NCBI GenBank assembly: GCA_028023455.1
Contig: JAQFVV010006220.1
Location: 10,371,916 to 10,435,915, forward strand
Reading direction: 5' to 3'
DNA: 64,000 bases
From: Epiperipatus broadwayi
Lineage: Eukaryota; Onychophora; Udeonychophora; Euonychophora; Peripatidae
Shown here: piece after piece, positions 1 to 11,312 of the stretch
How positions within the stretch are numbered: the first letter of the stretch is position 1
Layout: every line of letters begins with the position of its first letter
Translations under genes and position numbers: made by a program
The notes under the pieces: generated by a model
What the model was told of the DNA's origin: nothing
What the model saw: only the letters and a program-made list of their open reading frames with translations
Databases searched by the model: none

Positions 1-537
1 AATATTAGTTAATAGAGAAAGTGACCTGAATCACAGTACAAATCTTTTCCTCAATACGAAGCCTATAAACTTTAGATTATTTGCTAAAGATATAACAAAA
101 ACCACCCTCACTTGAAATGTCTTAATATGCATGTTTTTCAATACTATTGTCACATTAATCAACATAACGTGTGGAGCGTAGATTCCTATGCTATTAAGTT
201 TTCTTCATATTTTTCTCCTCTGAGATTTAAATTATATTACTTAACTGCAATCTACTCCATTGGCAAAGAACTTGATTATTCAGAATCAGCAAAAGTTCAT
301 TGATGACTTAGATTATTTAATTTATTGTCTTATAAAATAGTTACTATTTGATGCTTACAAACTTTTCTTAAATTGTTGAAATTAGAATTTTATTTACTCA
401 CCAATAAGATTAAAATAAATGTTCTCAATATTTTTAATCTACATTTTAATATTTTTATCACTGCCTATGTTTCTTTATTGTGTGTTTGATTATAGTAAAA
501 GAAATGCATTTAACGTTAACATGTTTTTATTATAAAT
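1..537. other. AT-rich DNA, no gene recognised
   Basis: No coding region or RNA gene is recognisable. The segment around 229-303 resembles 1983-2083 in the same orientation (shared words such as TCTACTCCA and AAGTTCATT), so the foldback element at 538-1880 may sit inside an old, diverged direct duplication. Short open frames here have no family resemblance that I can see. Confidence 0.5.
229..303 (+). repeat. Diverged direct repeat, left copy (partner 1983-2083)
   Basis: By eye this stretch aligns with 1983-2083, with several small gaps, through TTACTTAACTGCAATCTACT versus TTATCTAATTGCAGTCTACT and a shared AAGTTCATT near the end. The copies flank the 1.3-kb foldback element. The match is moderate and the sequence AT-rich, so chance similarity of part of it cannot be excluded. 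Confidence 0.35.
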
Positions 538-1880
538 ACTAATATTCACATAAATTTTCTGGACATCCATATAGAAAAGATAGTCTATATCAGCGGCTGA
601 CAGCCTTTTAGATATCGCGGACCAGCGATCGGTAACCTTTTAGATATTGCGAACCATTAACATAATACGAGCATTAAGTATGACATACATACATATTTAT
701 AATTTTAATTTTAACATAAAAATAATAATAATGTATATTAAGAATTAGTGCGATATTTGCTTCTCTTGGTTTAAAATTATTTTTACTAATCCTTGGCTCC
801 ATTGATGTCATAGCACCACATAAAGGAGCTTCAATTTCAAGCAGAGAGCGATATTTGTTTTTAATAGCTGTTTACAGTTGAGAACGTTTTTAAATACAAG
901 TAGTTTTTTTTCCTCGTGTGTCATAGCATCAGCCGGTAAGCGAACCCACTAACTCGGGACAAGTGCTTGTAAAGCAGCGGTCGCTGACCTCTCAACCATC
1001 AGTGTTTGACTTAACACAAGTAGTTCGTTGTGAATGAAGTCAAAATTTTTAAGGCTTTTTCACTCTATATTGTTCTATTTTACATATAATAATGCAGCTT
1101 AAACAAAATTTATTTTTTATTTAAAAGTTTTATTAAATGAGCTTAGCGAATTTAAATAATATCTGAATTTCTTTGAGGATCATTAAAATTATGTCACGGA
1201 CCACCGGTTGCCAAGTGCTAGTCTATATAACTAAGTGTATCCGTGTTATGAGATAGTGTGGAGAGTGGTGGGTCATGTGAAAGTCTGTGCTCATAAACTC
1301 TATATATTAATGCTTAGTATGTTTTCGATAAATAATATATTATAATTATAGCAATCTCACTTTTTTATTGTTTCAGGATTATATGTATACTTTATAAATA
1401 TTTTTTAAGTTTGAGTTTGTTTATTTAATATTCAAAAATATTTATATCCCTTCAAAGAGCCCATTTCTTTGAGAGGGGGATGCTTGTGTCTTTTTTGTTT
1501 ATAGAGTATTGTTCTTTTGCTAATGACCAAACTTCTTTGATTTTTCGTTTTCTGTCGTCCCTCTCAGTGTATACAATTCCAGCTCTAGACAAATCAAATT
1601 TATGATCAGAATTTTGTTCATGGATTATAAATATTAAGGAATAATCACTACTTTTTATAAGGGATTTAAATATTTTTGAATATTAAATAAACAAATTTAA
1701 ATATATTAAAATATTTATCAAGTTTACATATAAACTTGGAATAACAAAGAAGTGAGATTGCTAAGATTATAATATGTTATTTATCGAAAGAATGCTAAGC
1801 ATTAATATAAACTAAGTTGAAATAATATAGACTATCTTTTCTATATGAATGTCCAAAACATTTACATGTATATTACAATT
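538..1880. mobile_element. Foldback (long inverted repeat) element, interrupted by a hAT-like insertion
   Basis: The outer left arm (about 540-590, containing GGACATCCATATAGAAAAGA) is the reverse complement of about 1822-1875. An inner pair of arms, about 1295-1450 and 1660-1815, is also inverted: for example GATAAATAATATATTATAAT on the left matches the complement of ATTATAATATGTTATTTATC on the right. The central spacer is about 1450-1660. No transposase frame is seen, so this is a non-autonomous foldback or MITE-like element. The left arm is split by the insertion at 591-1220, and about 80 bp at 1229-1296 has no counterpart on the right. I found no clear target duplication at the outer ends. 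Confidence 0.65.
591..1220. mobile_element. Non-autonomous hAT-like DNA transposon (630 bp) nested in the foldback arm
   Basis: The segment is bounded by an 8-bp direct repeat GTCTATAT at 583-590 and 1221-1228, and removing it plus one repeat restores the broken foldback arm. It begins CAGCGGCTGACAGCC. The reverse complement of its right end begins TAGCACTTGGCAACCGGTGG, so the termini are imperfect inverted repeats of the CAG/TAG type. An 8-bp target duplication and CAGNGG-like ends are typical of hAT superfamily elements. It has no open frame of note. The duplicated word can be read as 10 bp (TAGTCTATAT), which leaves the exact ends ambiguous by two bases. Confidence 0.6.
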
Positions 1881-1982
1881 ATCCAGAAAAAAGAAAAAAA
1901 AATCTTTGATATTAATGTAAATATAAACATTCATATATATCATAGGCAATTAATTGTATTTATTTTTCTTTATTTCACAATT

Positions 1983-2083
1983 TAAGTACACTGTATTATC
2001 TAATTGCAGTCTACTCCACAGTCAAAATGATTAGCCCAGTTATTCATGCTGAATTGTGAAGTACACAAGTTCATTATATGGTC
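1983..2083 (+). repeat. Diverged direct repeat, right copy (partner 229-303)
   Basis: Counterpart of 229-303; see that entry. It lies just beyond the right arm of the foldback element. Confidence 0.35.
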
Positions 2084-2535
2084 AACATTTAACTAAAAAT
2101 GACTTAATATGAGCACATTACAGTTCAGCTTAATGATGATATTTAGTAATCAGAATGTAAGCAATTTATTCTTGTGACTGTTTTTTGTATTCAATTAATA
2201 ATGGAAAATACACTGTATTTATAATGTTTAGTAATGCTTTTGATTATGATTTTGCAATTTACTTACAATAGCTTTGACTACCATATCGTCAAGTAGGCAT
2301 GGTTTTAAACCTTGGCCAAAAGAAAAGTGATTATCAGAGTTGATAATGAATCTTCTAAAATTGTTATATATATATTTAAATAAACTGCATAGAAACAATG
2401 TGAAAATGGATTCTACTTTGATGTGTTGAGAATATTGATGATTCTTAAATTTTAAGTTTTTAAGACAATTGTTTAAAATAATACTTTTTTTATGTTAGTT
2501 CAATGATAGAGTGTAGATTTTAGAACTCAAAATAC
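2084..2535. other. AT-rich DNA, nothing recognised
   Basis: No coding, RNA or repeat signature was found between the diverged direct repeat and the palindromic insertion. Confidence 0.5.
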
Positions 2536-2809
2536 ATAAATCATGGCTGAGATATTTATTTTATATAGCGTGATGTTTTTGAATTGTAATAAACTAATAA
2601 TCAGCATTAAGCTAATGCACATGCGCTCTCATTTCCAGATACTTAAGATTTGCCCATACTTAAATGTTTGGGTTGAAAGAATAGGTGATTCATTCTATTC
2701 GTTCACAAAGACTTTATCTTGTATTTGAGAAGTGAGAGTATTCATTTATTGTTAAAGTGCACATGCATTAGCTTAATGCTGATTATTAGTATATTATAAA
2801 TCATGGCTG
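2536..2809. mobile_element. Small palindromic insertion with 14-bp flanking direct repeats
   Basis: ATAAATCATGGCTG occurs at 2536-2549 and again at 2796-2809, bracketing a 246-bp segment. Inside it, 2593-2624 and 2759-2790 are near-perfect 32-bp inverted repeats (shared core GCATTAGCTTAATGCTGATT on one strand), separated by 134 bp. A 14-bp duplication is too long for most cut-and-paste DNA transposons and fits target-primed retroposition. No gene is present. Which family it belongs to is unknown. Confidence 0.55.
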
Positions 2810-3099
2810 TAACTGTCACTTTCATTGTTTAAATTTCTTATGAATTGCCAAGTGATAAGCCATTTGGTTATAAATGTAACCAGACCCCCATACAATCTTT
2901 ATTATTCAGTTATAACTATAACTCTGATGAGCATATTGCAGGATGGAAACAAAGATTGGCGTTACCCAATGTTTTTTTTACCACCTTACAATAATATTTA
3001 CTCCTCATCAGAGGATGTAGCATTCAAGAGACTAGAAACATCTAGAAAATTTGTTTTTTTTGGTTTCCCAAATGGCGCCACTACAGTTCTAGCTTATTA

Positions 3100-5325
3100 C
3101 AGCTCTAGAGAAGAGGTAGAGAGAATCTTAAATAGATAGGTAATAGGTATAGAAAAGATGTTAGCTGTGAAGGAAGTAGTGATAGAAAAAATGAAAGCAG
3201 TTAGTAATGGGAATATTAGGTTCAGAAAAAATGAATTGAATGAGGCAGGGAAGAGATTGAAAAGTGGAAAGGCAAGAGGTTTAGATGGATGGGCAGCAGA
3301 GATGGTAATGAATTTAGGGCATAGAACAAAAGCAAAGTTATTATCATGTTTTAATAAAATGGCACAGAAGACAGTTTTTCCGGTTAGTTGGAGTAATACA
3401 AGAATAAGATTATTATTTAAAAGAAAGGGTAAGGATCATAGAAAGTTAAATAATTATAAACCAATAGTGGTAACATCAGTTTTATATAAAGTTTTCTCAT
3501 ATATGGTAGCTGGAAGAGTTGTAAAATTGATGGAAGAGAATAATGTAGTGGGGGAAATGCAAGGAGGTTTTAGGTCAGATAGGTGTATAGAAGATAGTTT
3601 GTTTGTAGTTACACAACTTATGGAGATGAGTAGGAATTCAGGTAGATCATTATATATGAGTTTTATAGATATAGAGAAAGCATATGATAGAGTAAATAGA
3701 AATAGATTATGGGTAAGGTTAGCCAATTTGGGAATGGATGAAGCTTTAGTAAATATTATTTAAGAAATTATATGAAAATAATTATTATACTTACCAGTTA
3801 GGGGATGTAGAATCAGTTAAAGTTAAAAATGGGGTGGGATTAAGGCAAGGATGCCCTAGGTCACCTATTTTGTTTTTGTTGTTTTTGAGTGAAATGGAGA
3901 AAGCAATAGAAAGACTAGGAAGAGGGGTAGAGATACCATTAATAGGTGGCAAGGGAGTATATATTTTGTCGGGTCTTTTTTTTTGCAGATGCTATCTTTT
4001 TGTGTGCAGAAAGAAGAGAAGATATGGAAATTATGTTGAGGACATGTGCAAGGGTGGGTAAAGAGATGGGGATTAAATTTAGTGAACAAAAATCAAATAT
4101 AATAATGGTTAATACTGGGGAAAGAGAAGATGTAGAATTTTTATTGGGGGATATAAAGTTAAGTGTCGTGGATAGATATAGGTAGTTGGGAATCATCTTA
4201 TGTAATTAGGAAAATTGCTTGGATGAATGGGAGAAAAAATTGGTAAATGAAGCAAAGAAAAGAAAGGGTTTGGTAAAGAAACTAACAGTATTTTCATATA
4301 ATAAATATGATGTAGCTAGAATAGTATGGAAGGGAGTTGCAGTAGCAGGGTTAACATATGGTAATGATGCATTATGTGTTAGTAAAAGGGTTTTAGATTA
4401 TTTAGAGAAAGTACAAAGGGAAGTAGGAAGACATGCATTAGATCCAGAGATGTGGACAGCAAAAGAGGCAATTCAAGGAGAAATGGGATGGTCAAGTTTT
4501 TATATGAGAGATGCAAAAAGTAAAATGAAAATGTTTGGTAGGTTGCAGTTTATGGATAGTAAAAGAATAGCAAAAATAGTGTTCAATTGGGTTATGAGTA
4601 AAGGGCAGGTAACAAGATGGGTGAGAAAGGTAATGCGGTATGTGAAAGATTTGGATAAAGAATTTATATCAATATACTTGTATAAAAGGTGGGATGATTG
4701 TGTTAGGAGGAGTGTTGAGTGTTATAGTGGTAAGGAATGGGATAAAAGAATAGAAGCATTAATAAAAAATAGGGAGTTGGAGAGATGGAGAACTAGTATG
4801 GAGGGTAAGAAGAGTTTAAATATATATAGAAGTAAATGGAATATTGGATACGAGTTAATTTATGATAATAGTAAGGAAAGTAGTTTATTATTTAAAGCTT
4901 GAATGGGATCTTTAGCAACAAGAGAATATACATGTAAATGAAAAACCATGGATAATTTAGTGTGAAAATTGTGTAAGGAAGGTATAGAAAATATTAGGCA
5001 CCTGTTGATTGAATGTAAATGCTTGAAAGCAGAAAAAGTACAGATAATGAAGTTATGGGAGAATAGACATGAACAAAGTGACTATACAGAAAGTGAGTTA
5101 TTAGTTTTTATGTTGAGTTTGCTAAGAGATAATGGGGATTGAGATATAAAGGGCCATAGAGTTGACAAAGATTATGTTGTGGAAATGGGGATGGGGCAGA
5201 ATATGGGAAGACTTAAGAGTGGGGAATGGAGAATAAAATGGCTAACAGGTTTATCTGGCCATAATTGCTGAGATATTCTTGACTTCATTTAAGGAGAAGC
5301 CAAATACATCACATCACACCACATA
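3100..5325 (+). pseudogene. Broken LINE (non-LTR retrotransposon) reverse transcriptase and 3' end
   Basis: The successive open stretches 3158-3763, 3834-4061, 3946-4185 and 4219-4902 read as one reverse transcriptase split by frameshifts near 3760 and 3965 and by stops near 4184, 4208, 4902 and 4941. RT blocks follow in order: GKARGLDGW; GFRSDRCIEDSLF; FIDIEKAYDRV (first catalytic Asp); GLRQGCPRSPILF; then FADAIFL, where the usual FADD/YADD has Ala for the second Asp; and a thumb region. A degraded CCHC knuckle follows at about 4960-5025 (KLC then HLLIEC), its first Cys codon now a stop. The 3' end runs into ACATCACATCACACC repeats. The element has no endonuclease, so it is 5'-truncated, near 3100. 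The coding strand is strikingly purine-rich. Clade was not resolved. Confidence 0.8.
5231..5325 (+). repeat. LINE 3' terminal segment, also present at 56405-56491
   Basis: The last part of the LINE (GGCTAACAGGTTTATCTGGC, CATAATTGCTGAGATATTCT, then AGAAGCC and an A/C-rich tail) recurs near 56.4 kb with only a few differences. This identifies the 3' end of the family and shows that 5'-truncated copies exist, as expected for target-primed reverse transcription. Confidence 0.75.
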
Positions 5326-5660
5326 CAACCTTATTTACTTATTCAGATCTGGTTATGCTGAACATAGCTCAGGAGGCATGAGATTCTTGTGAACAAATGC
5401 AATAAATGATGAGTGATGTAAAATGAAACTGACTAGATAGATTAGTTTTAGATAACAATGATTTATTTATTTGACAATAAAAGTTATTGACAGTTCATCT
5501 TTGGATTATCAGTTCATATATGCACATATGGTGCCAGGTCAGTTTGATTTACATTTAATCATTCTTTTCATAATCATCGATGATTGGTGCAATAAGTCCA
5601 ACTATAAGTTCTGTACAAAATATTTATCCTCAATTGTGGCATCTGGATGTAAATCTCAGT
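5326..5660. other. AT-rich DNA, nothing recognised
   Basis: Unique-looking sequence between the LINE tail and the tandem array. Single divergent words such as GTTCATCTTTGGAT at about 5490 resemble the downstream repeat and may be an eroded unit. Confidence 0.4.
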
Positions 5661-6078
5661 CATTCATCTGGGATCCAGGTATGAGGATATACATTCAAGT
5701 CATTCATCTTTGATCCAGGTCTGTGGATATACATTCAAGTCATTCATCTTTGATTCAAGTGTCTGGGTTTAAATTCAAGTCATTCACTTATATTAAAATA
5801 TCAATTCTCTAATTCAGCTTTGTAGATTTAAATTATTTATTTACTTAATTCATCTTTAATCCAAGTTATGGATGTAGGTTATTGTCATTCATTTATATTA
5901 AAAAATTAATTCTCTAATTCAGATTTTTAGATTTGAGTTATTCATTTGTTTAATTCATCTTGGATACATGTGTATGAGTTTAAATTCAAGTCCTTTCTTA
6001 TATTAAAATATTAATTCTCTAATTCAGATTTGTAGATTTAAGTTATTAATTTGTTTAATTTATCTTTGATACAGGTGT
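5661..6078 (+). repeat. Compound tandem repeat: 40-bp units followed by 105-bp units
   Basis: CATTCATCT-type words start at 5661, 5701, 5741 and (as CATTCACTTA) 5781, an exact 40-bp period. From about 5788 the period changes: TTATATTAAAA starts at 5788, 5893 and 5998, a 105-bp period, each followed by AATTCTCTAATTCAG and GTAGATTT-like words. The 105-bp unit itself contains ATTCATCTTTAATCC, a relative of the 40-bp unit. This suggests a higher-order repeat that grew from the shorter one. Confidence 0.8.
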
Positions 6079-9000
6079 GTATTTGAAGTAGAAACACATT
6101 CATTCAATTTAATTTTTACATTAGAAGCATTTTTAATCTGTGTATTATAAAGGCATATCCAATCCCTGATCATATTTGAAGTAAAAACATATTCAATTTA
6201 ACTTTTCAATACAAGCATTTTAAATTCTGTATTCGCATACATATAAATACATTTTTGATTTAACTCACATATTATTATAATTTTTATTTATTTTTAATCA
6301 ATATTCTTAAGTTCTTAAAATCAGTATAATTATTATTCTTTAAAAACATTATTCTTTAAAAACTTTATTTCCTTACTGTTTCCTTTGATAAATCCATCAT
6401 TTGAATAGTTGTATTTTATTTTATTCGTTAATCATTTCAACAAATACATTTTCAAAATATATTTAAATATTATAAATGTATCTAAATTTTCCTTACCTTG
6501 GCATTTAAATCTTTGCATCAAGAAGGGGTTTATTGGAGCTGAATGGCACAATAAATTGCTGCTGTTATTTACATGGACATGTTCTCTACTTTTTGGGTTT
6601 CACATGGATGGAGAAAGAGGAAGAATTTTCTACTCACTCATCCTGCAGTTTTCCAAATTAATAATGCATTTGTCCATTATTCAGTTATTTAGTAACTAAA
6701 AGTTTTCTTCTGTTGGTGATAACTTCAGTTTCAAACTTAATTGTTTTAGAATTCCAAAAAGTAATAAATTTTCAACAGGTCTCATTATAATTCTTATTGT
6801 AACTCCAACTGTAACTATAACTCTAACTGTCACTGTCTAATTAAGCTGCTCCTTTTATTTCTTCTGCTTCCTCTGTTTTTTCATCTAACAACATATTTTA
6901 AAAAAGAAACTGATTAAAAGCCCCAGGCAAGAAGGTGATGTTATCTTTAAGTATTTTTACATTTACATCTGAAAACATAGCTCTAAAATAAATCATATCT
7001 GCTTTATTTTAAATTGGAGCTTTATCAATTAATGATAGATTTATTAATTAAGTGCTATTTTTATATTTTCTTTATTTTATCTTTTTTTATTATTATTTGT
7101 TTTTATAATGCAGTTGGGAAAAGTGACTTTAATTCACTGTTACTTGCTTCTTTATTTAAATTTTTATTTACTGAACCATGTCAGTTTTATTTTTAATTTA
7201 TACTGCTTTAGCTGGGGATGGAAAGAAATCTTGGAAATATATATGTGAAACAATGAGTCTATTTCAATATGCATAGTTGTGCTAGTTTAATTTTTAAATT
7301 CAAAGTTTGCAATTGGTTAGAAATAATTTATTAAAAACTAAGATACAGTATTTCTTCTTTCATGATTAAACTATTGAAAATGAACTGTAGTCTTCTGAAG
7401 ATTAGGATCTGCTTTTAACTTTTAGATAGTTGTTTTTAGGTTGTATTGTTATCTTCCATATCTACTTTTCTGCTTTTATCTAACAATTTCCATCATTGGT
7501 GATTGGACTACTGACTTATGAATCAGACTGATTTTTTTTCAAATATGACTATACTGTTTTTCTTTTATTTTTTTAGCTTCTTTTCTGAAATATGGTCTGT
7601 TTCAGTGTGGAGACTGAACCAAGGGTTAATTAATTTCAAGTCAATACTTGATTTTTTTTTTTAGCTGGCACCTTTTATGTTACCAAATATTATGTATAAT
7701 TGTATATCTTAGTTTAAGTATCAGTATTCATCAAGTGAGTATTGATTATTTAATAAATCTATCTCTATGGCTATCATACAACTTATCTAAACTGATTTAT
7801 TGATGGGATTAACAATTTTATGTTTTCAAGGAAAATGAGAGATCTTAATAATCTTTAACATATGGAGAACAATTTTACTGCTTCTTTGCTTTATCTTAAT
7901 TATGTGTTATAATTTATAAGTTGCTTTTGTGTCTATTATTGATCGATTACTTTATTAAAATAATAGAGACTAAATCTTAACAAAAAAAAAACACATTTAT
8001 TTTAGCATACTCTGACTATAGTTTATGATTTCTTAATAATTTTCATGAGTTTTTATTCCCCGAGAAGAGAAAAAATTACCTCTTGAGAAAATTTGAAAAT
8101 TCTTATATATAATTAACATTTGAATACTTAAATTCAGTTTAAAAGATTATATAACGATGAAATATCACTCTTTAATACTGAATTCACATATTTTATTTAT
8201 TATTTTAACACCAAACATAATGTGTAGATAAAAAACATGATTGTAAAAATTTAATACATTTATTATTTAATTTTGAAATAATTTTTCAAAAAACATAATG
8301 CATCAAAAATAGAATTGGATAATTGATTTTTTTTAATAACACCAGTATTAGCAATAGAAAAATTATGTTTATTTTGTTTAGATGTAGGCTTTATAGTAAA
8401 CAAAGTATGTGTAAGTGATTCCAAATTTGTTGTTCTTGTATCTATTGTTTAAAACATAAGAAATTCTTGTTAATAATCTGATATTTGTCAATAACTTCAG
8501 GTTTCACTTCTTTCACATTTTCATTATAGATAAATTTAATTGTTTTTATAAAGATAAGTCTGCATTTCCATTAACATTTCATTTATTACTATCAAATTGT
8601 TGACAAATAGCAAATAATCTATTTAATTTTTCTTTAACAAAATTGTAAATTTCATTTTTTACAGACTAGTCTTTTTTTTTGCAAGAAGGATTTTGTAAAA
8701 GTTTATAAAGTATTATATGGTGTTATTGTTTTTTCTTCTTCAATTACAATAAGAAACTGCATAGTAAATCTCTAATTTCAAAAACAAAAATTTTGAAGCT
8801 CTTTCTGCAGTTAAAAACGTAACTCTTTTTTGGCTCAGACATTCAATGGTTAATTGATTATTCAAATAAGCCCTAATATAGCTAATAATGTTTCAGATAT
8901 ATTCATATAATTCTTTCTTCACATAGACATTTATATTGAGTTCAATAAGTACTATTTTTACAGTCTTTTTAATTTATAAAAAGCATTTGATCATAATTTC

Positions 9001-9356
9001 TAGTGCATTCATTCCACCTTATTTTACATTACAAAAGTAATGACAGTTCTTTTTGTACATGGGTTTGTATCTATTTTTGCAAAAGCTTTTTTAATATTTT
9101 TACAATTTTCCATATACCTATAATACTAACCTGTGTGTTATTACTAACAGTTAAATGTAATTGAAAAATGTAAATAAAGTTTTAAAAAAACTCTGATGGA
9201 AATCATCCATTATATAAATACATGTTAAATGTATTCTATCATTGCAAGATTGCAATCATATAATTTAAATGGTTTTTAAATTTCTGAATCTAAACTTAGA
9301 TGACATTTTAATACAATGATTTAATAATATTTTTTTAAAATTATTTTAGTAGTAGT
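6079..9356. other. Long AT-rich stretch without a recognisable gene
   Basis: Only short open frames occur and none shows a known domain. A degenerate TGTAACT/TATAACT run lies at about 6797-6835. The minus strand of about 8500-8700 contains a short protein-like stretch (EKLNRLFAICQQF) between stops, which may be a remnant of a repeat-encoded protein, but I cannot name it. Confidence 0.5.
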
Positions 9357-9440
9357 TGGTTAGGTGTACTGTGGCCGATAGATGATGCTGCAATACCATC
9401 AAGAACCCCTAAGAAGTCTGCAAGTGAAAAATAATATAAA
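9357..9440 (+). repeat. Dispersed repeat, plus copy (minus-strand partner near 31310-31390)
   Basis: The stretch with TGTGGCC, TAGATGATGCTGCAATACCA and TCTGCAAGTGA matches the reverse complement of about 31315-31390 (TGTGGCC, TAGGTGATGCTGTAGTACCA, CCTGCAAGTGATAAAT). It is more GC-rich than its surroundings. Two copies in opposite orientation indicate an interspersed repeat family, perhaps the tail of a SINE or of a longer element. Confidence 0.6.
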
Positions 9441-10042
9441 TGATGCTTATTTAAAGCAGGACTACATTAAAGCTTTTGTGGTCTCAGTCATTTGTTTTCA
9501 TGGGTTTTTATAAAAGATATATTACTAAGATTTTTTTTTTTAAATAATAAATTTGTGTTCAAATGTCAAAATAATTATTGTTGAATGCATGTTATATTTA
9601 TTTATATATATATGTAAGTTGATAATATTTATTTTCTTAAATAAGTTTTGGGTTTTAAATTAGTATGGGTGTATTTGTAATTTAATTAAAAACAAAAATT
9701 AAAATAGTCTTTGTGTGCTCAAATAACTGTGCTTATTGGGCTACTTACCTGGAAAAACCTTTAAGGCTGTTTAAAACTGAAAACATTTTCAAGTTATATT
9801 CTACCAGAATTGATCTCAATTCTTATATATGGTAGACAGATATCCTACTATTACACCTTGAAGCACTTCCACGAGATTATTATCGCATGCTTTGATCACA
9901 ATTTTTTTTTATCAATACTAATTTTATTCTTATCAAAAGAATATGATGCAGTTTTTAACAACTATATAAACCATCCAGGGCAATTTTTATATTGGAACTC
10001 TGTAGTTATTATTTTCTTAATCTTTAGCACTTTACTTTTTTT
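9441..10042. other. AT-rich DNA, no gene recognised
   Basis: An open frame at 9810-10049 (79 codons) has a hydrophobic, low-complexity product with no recognisable domain and is probably a chance frame in AT-rich DNA. Confidence 0.4.
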
Positions 10043-10312
10043 TTTATAATCAGAAAAATAATAAATCAATATAATACTTCTGTTAATACAACTTATAAAA
10101 TACAATATAACAATTCGTCAATTGCTAAAATAGAGAATCATTAATATAAATAAAATAACTATTTCCAAGCTCTTTCAACTCTTAGAGTCATACTGCCTTG
10201 ATAAGGACTCATAGGAGTTGAAAGCGCTTGGCAATAGTTATTTTATTTATATTAATGATTCTCTATTTTAGCAATTGACGAATTGTTATATTGTATTTTA
10301 TAATCAGAAAAA
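10043..10312. mobile_element. Near-perfect palindromic element with 16-bp flanking direct repeats
   Basis: Arms 10093-10189 and 10206-10303 are inverted repeats of about 98 bp with few mismatches and a 16-nt loop (10190-10205). The sequence TTTATAATCAGAAAAA occurs at 10043-10058 and at 10297-10312, bracketing the palindrome plus about 34 bp on the left. Such long direct repeats resemble a target site duplication from retroposition. Around the hairpin tip, 10191-10236 can fold like a degenerate hammerhead ribozyme (see findings). There is no protein-coding capacity. The high arm identity suggests recent origin or ongoing arm-to-arm gene conversion. Confidence 0.7.
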
Positions 10313-11312
10313 AAATCCATTTGTTATTTTTCAATCTTTGTTACTTTTACAAACTATAATATTTTTAATTTACATTTTTATAATGAGATCGAGATAATTA
10401 CTTTTTTTAATAAAATCATTATCAATATCTTTCATCAAATTGGATTAATACTACTAATTTTTACTGCTGAAAGTTGAGAAATCACCAGTTATCATAAAAG
10501 TTTAAGTCAATTATAAAAATCAGATAGGGGATGACTTTGGTGGAATAAATAAAACATTTCAATCAAATAATGAAAAATTAGTATTAATAATATTATTGAT
10601 CCATATGTAAACATCGAACACAATATTATATCGAAGAGCTATAATTCTATAAAATATTTAGATGCAAGTAGAATGAATTAATTTTACAATTATAGTTGTC
10701 AAAAAAAAAAAAGGTTCAAAAAATCTAGTTTTAAAAAAGAACTAATTGACCAGTGTTCAATTCTTAAATCTGAACATTAATAATTTTGAGAGGAATGACA
10801 TTTTTTTCTATTTAACAATCAATAAACTAATCTTGGAGAAAATTGAAAGAAAATGTCTAGACATTATTTTCCTAACTTAAAAAGCATGATCATTGAAATT
10901 TGCTCTTGGAAATAAATTTAGCAACTAGTAACTGAAATTAATAAAATGTATAAAAATTATTATCATGTATAATGATTAATATAATAAAATACCTTAATGA
11001 AAAATAATCTTGCAGCATACTTTATTGATTGAAGTAACATCTATGGAAAGGTGAACATTTAACTATTTCATTCAGTTAATTTGGATTGAGTTTTTTTTAT
11101 TACTCATCTAAGAATCACTTCTGGAAACTTTAGGCTACCACTCCACCACTGCAGTAGCTAAACAATGTAAAGCATTAATTTAATTAATCTAAAGAGACCT
11201 CCAGACACTCAACCTTGGCACTAGAATATCTACCAAACTTCATTTTTGGAAGAGAGATTTAGTTAATCCAATCTTGATGCCACCTTTTCCCATAATTAGT
11301 ATTATTTAAAAT
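10313..11312. other. AT-rich DNA, nothing recognised
   Basis: No gene, RNA or repeat signature seen on either strand. Confidence 0.5.

Noticed and set aside
2825-3139. 104-codon frame upstream of the LINE as its ORF1 or as an exon
   Set aside because: No zinc knuckle, coiled coil or endonuclease motif; only its last 10-15 codons may belong to the LINE.
8500-8720. Minus-strand protein-like piece containing KLNRLFAICQQF
   Set aside because: Too short and interrupted by stops; I could not tie it to any family.
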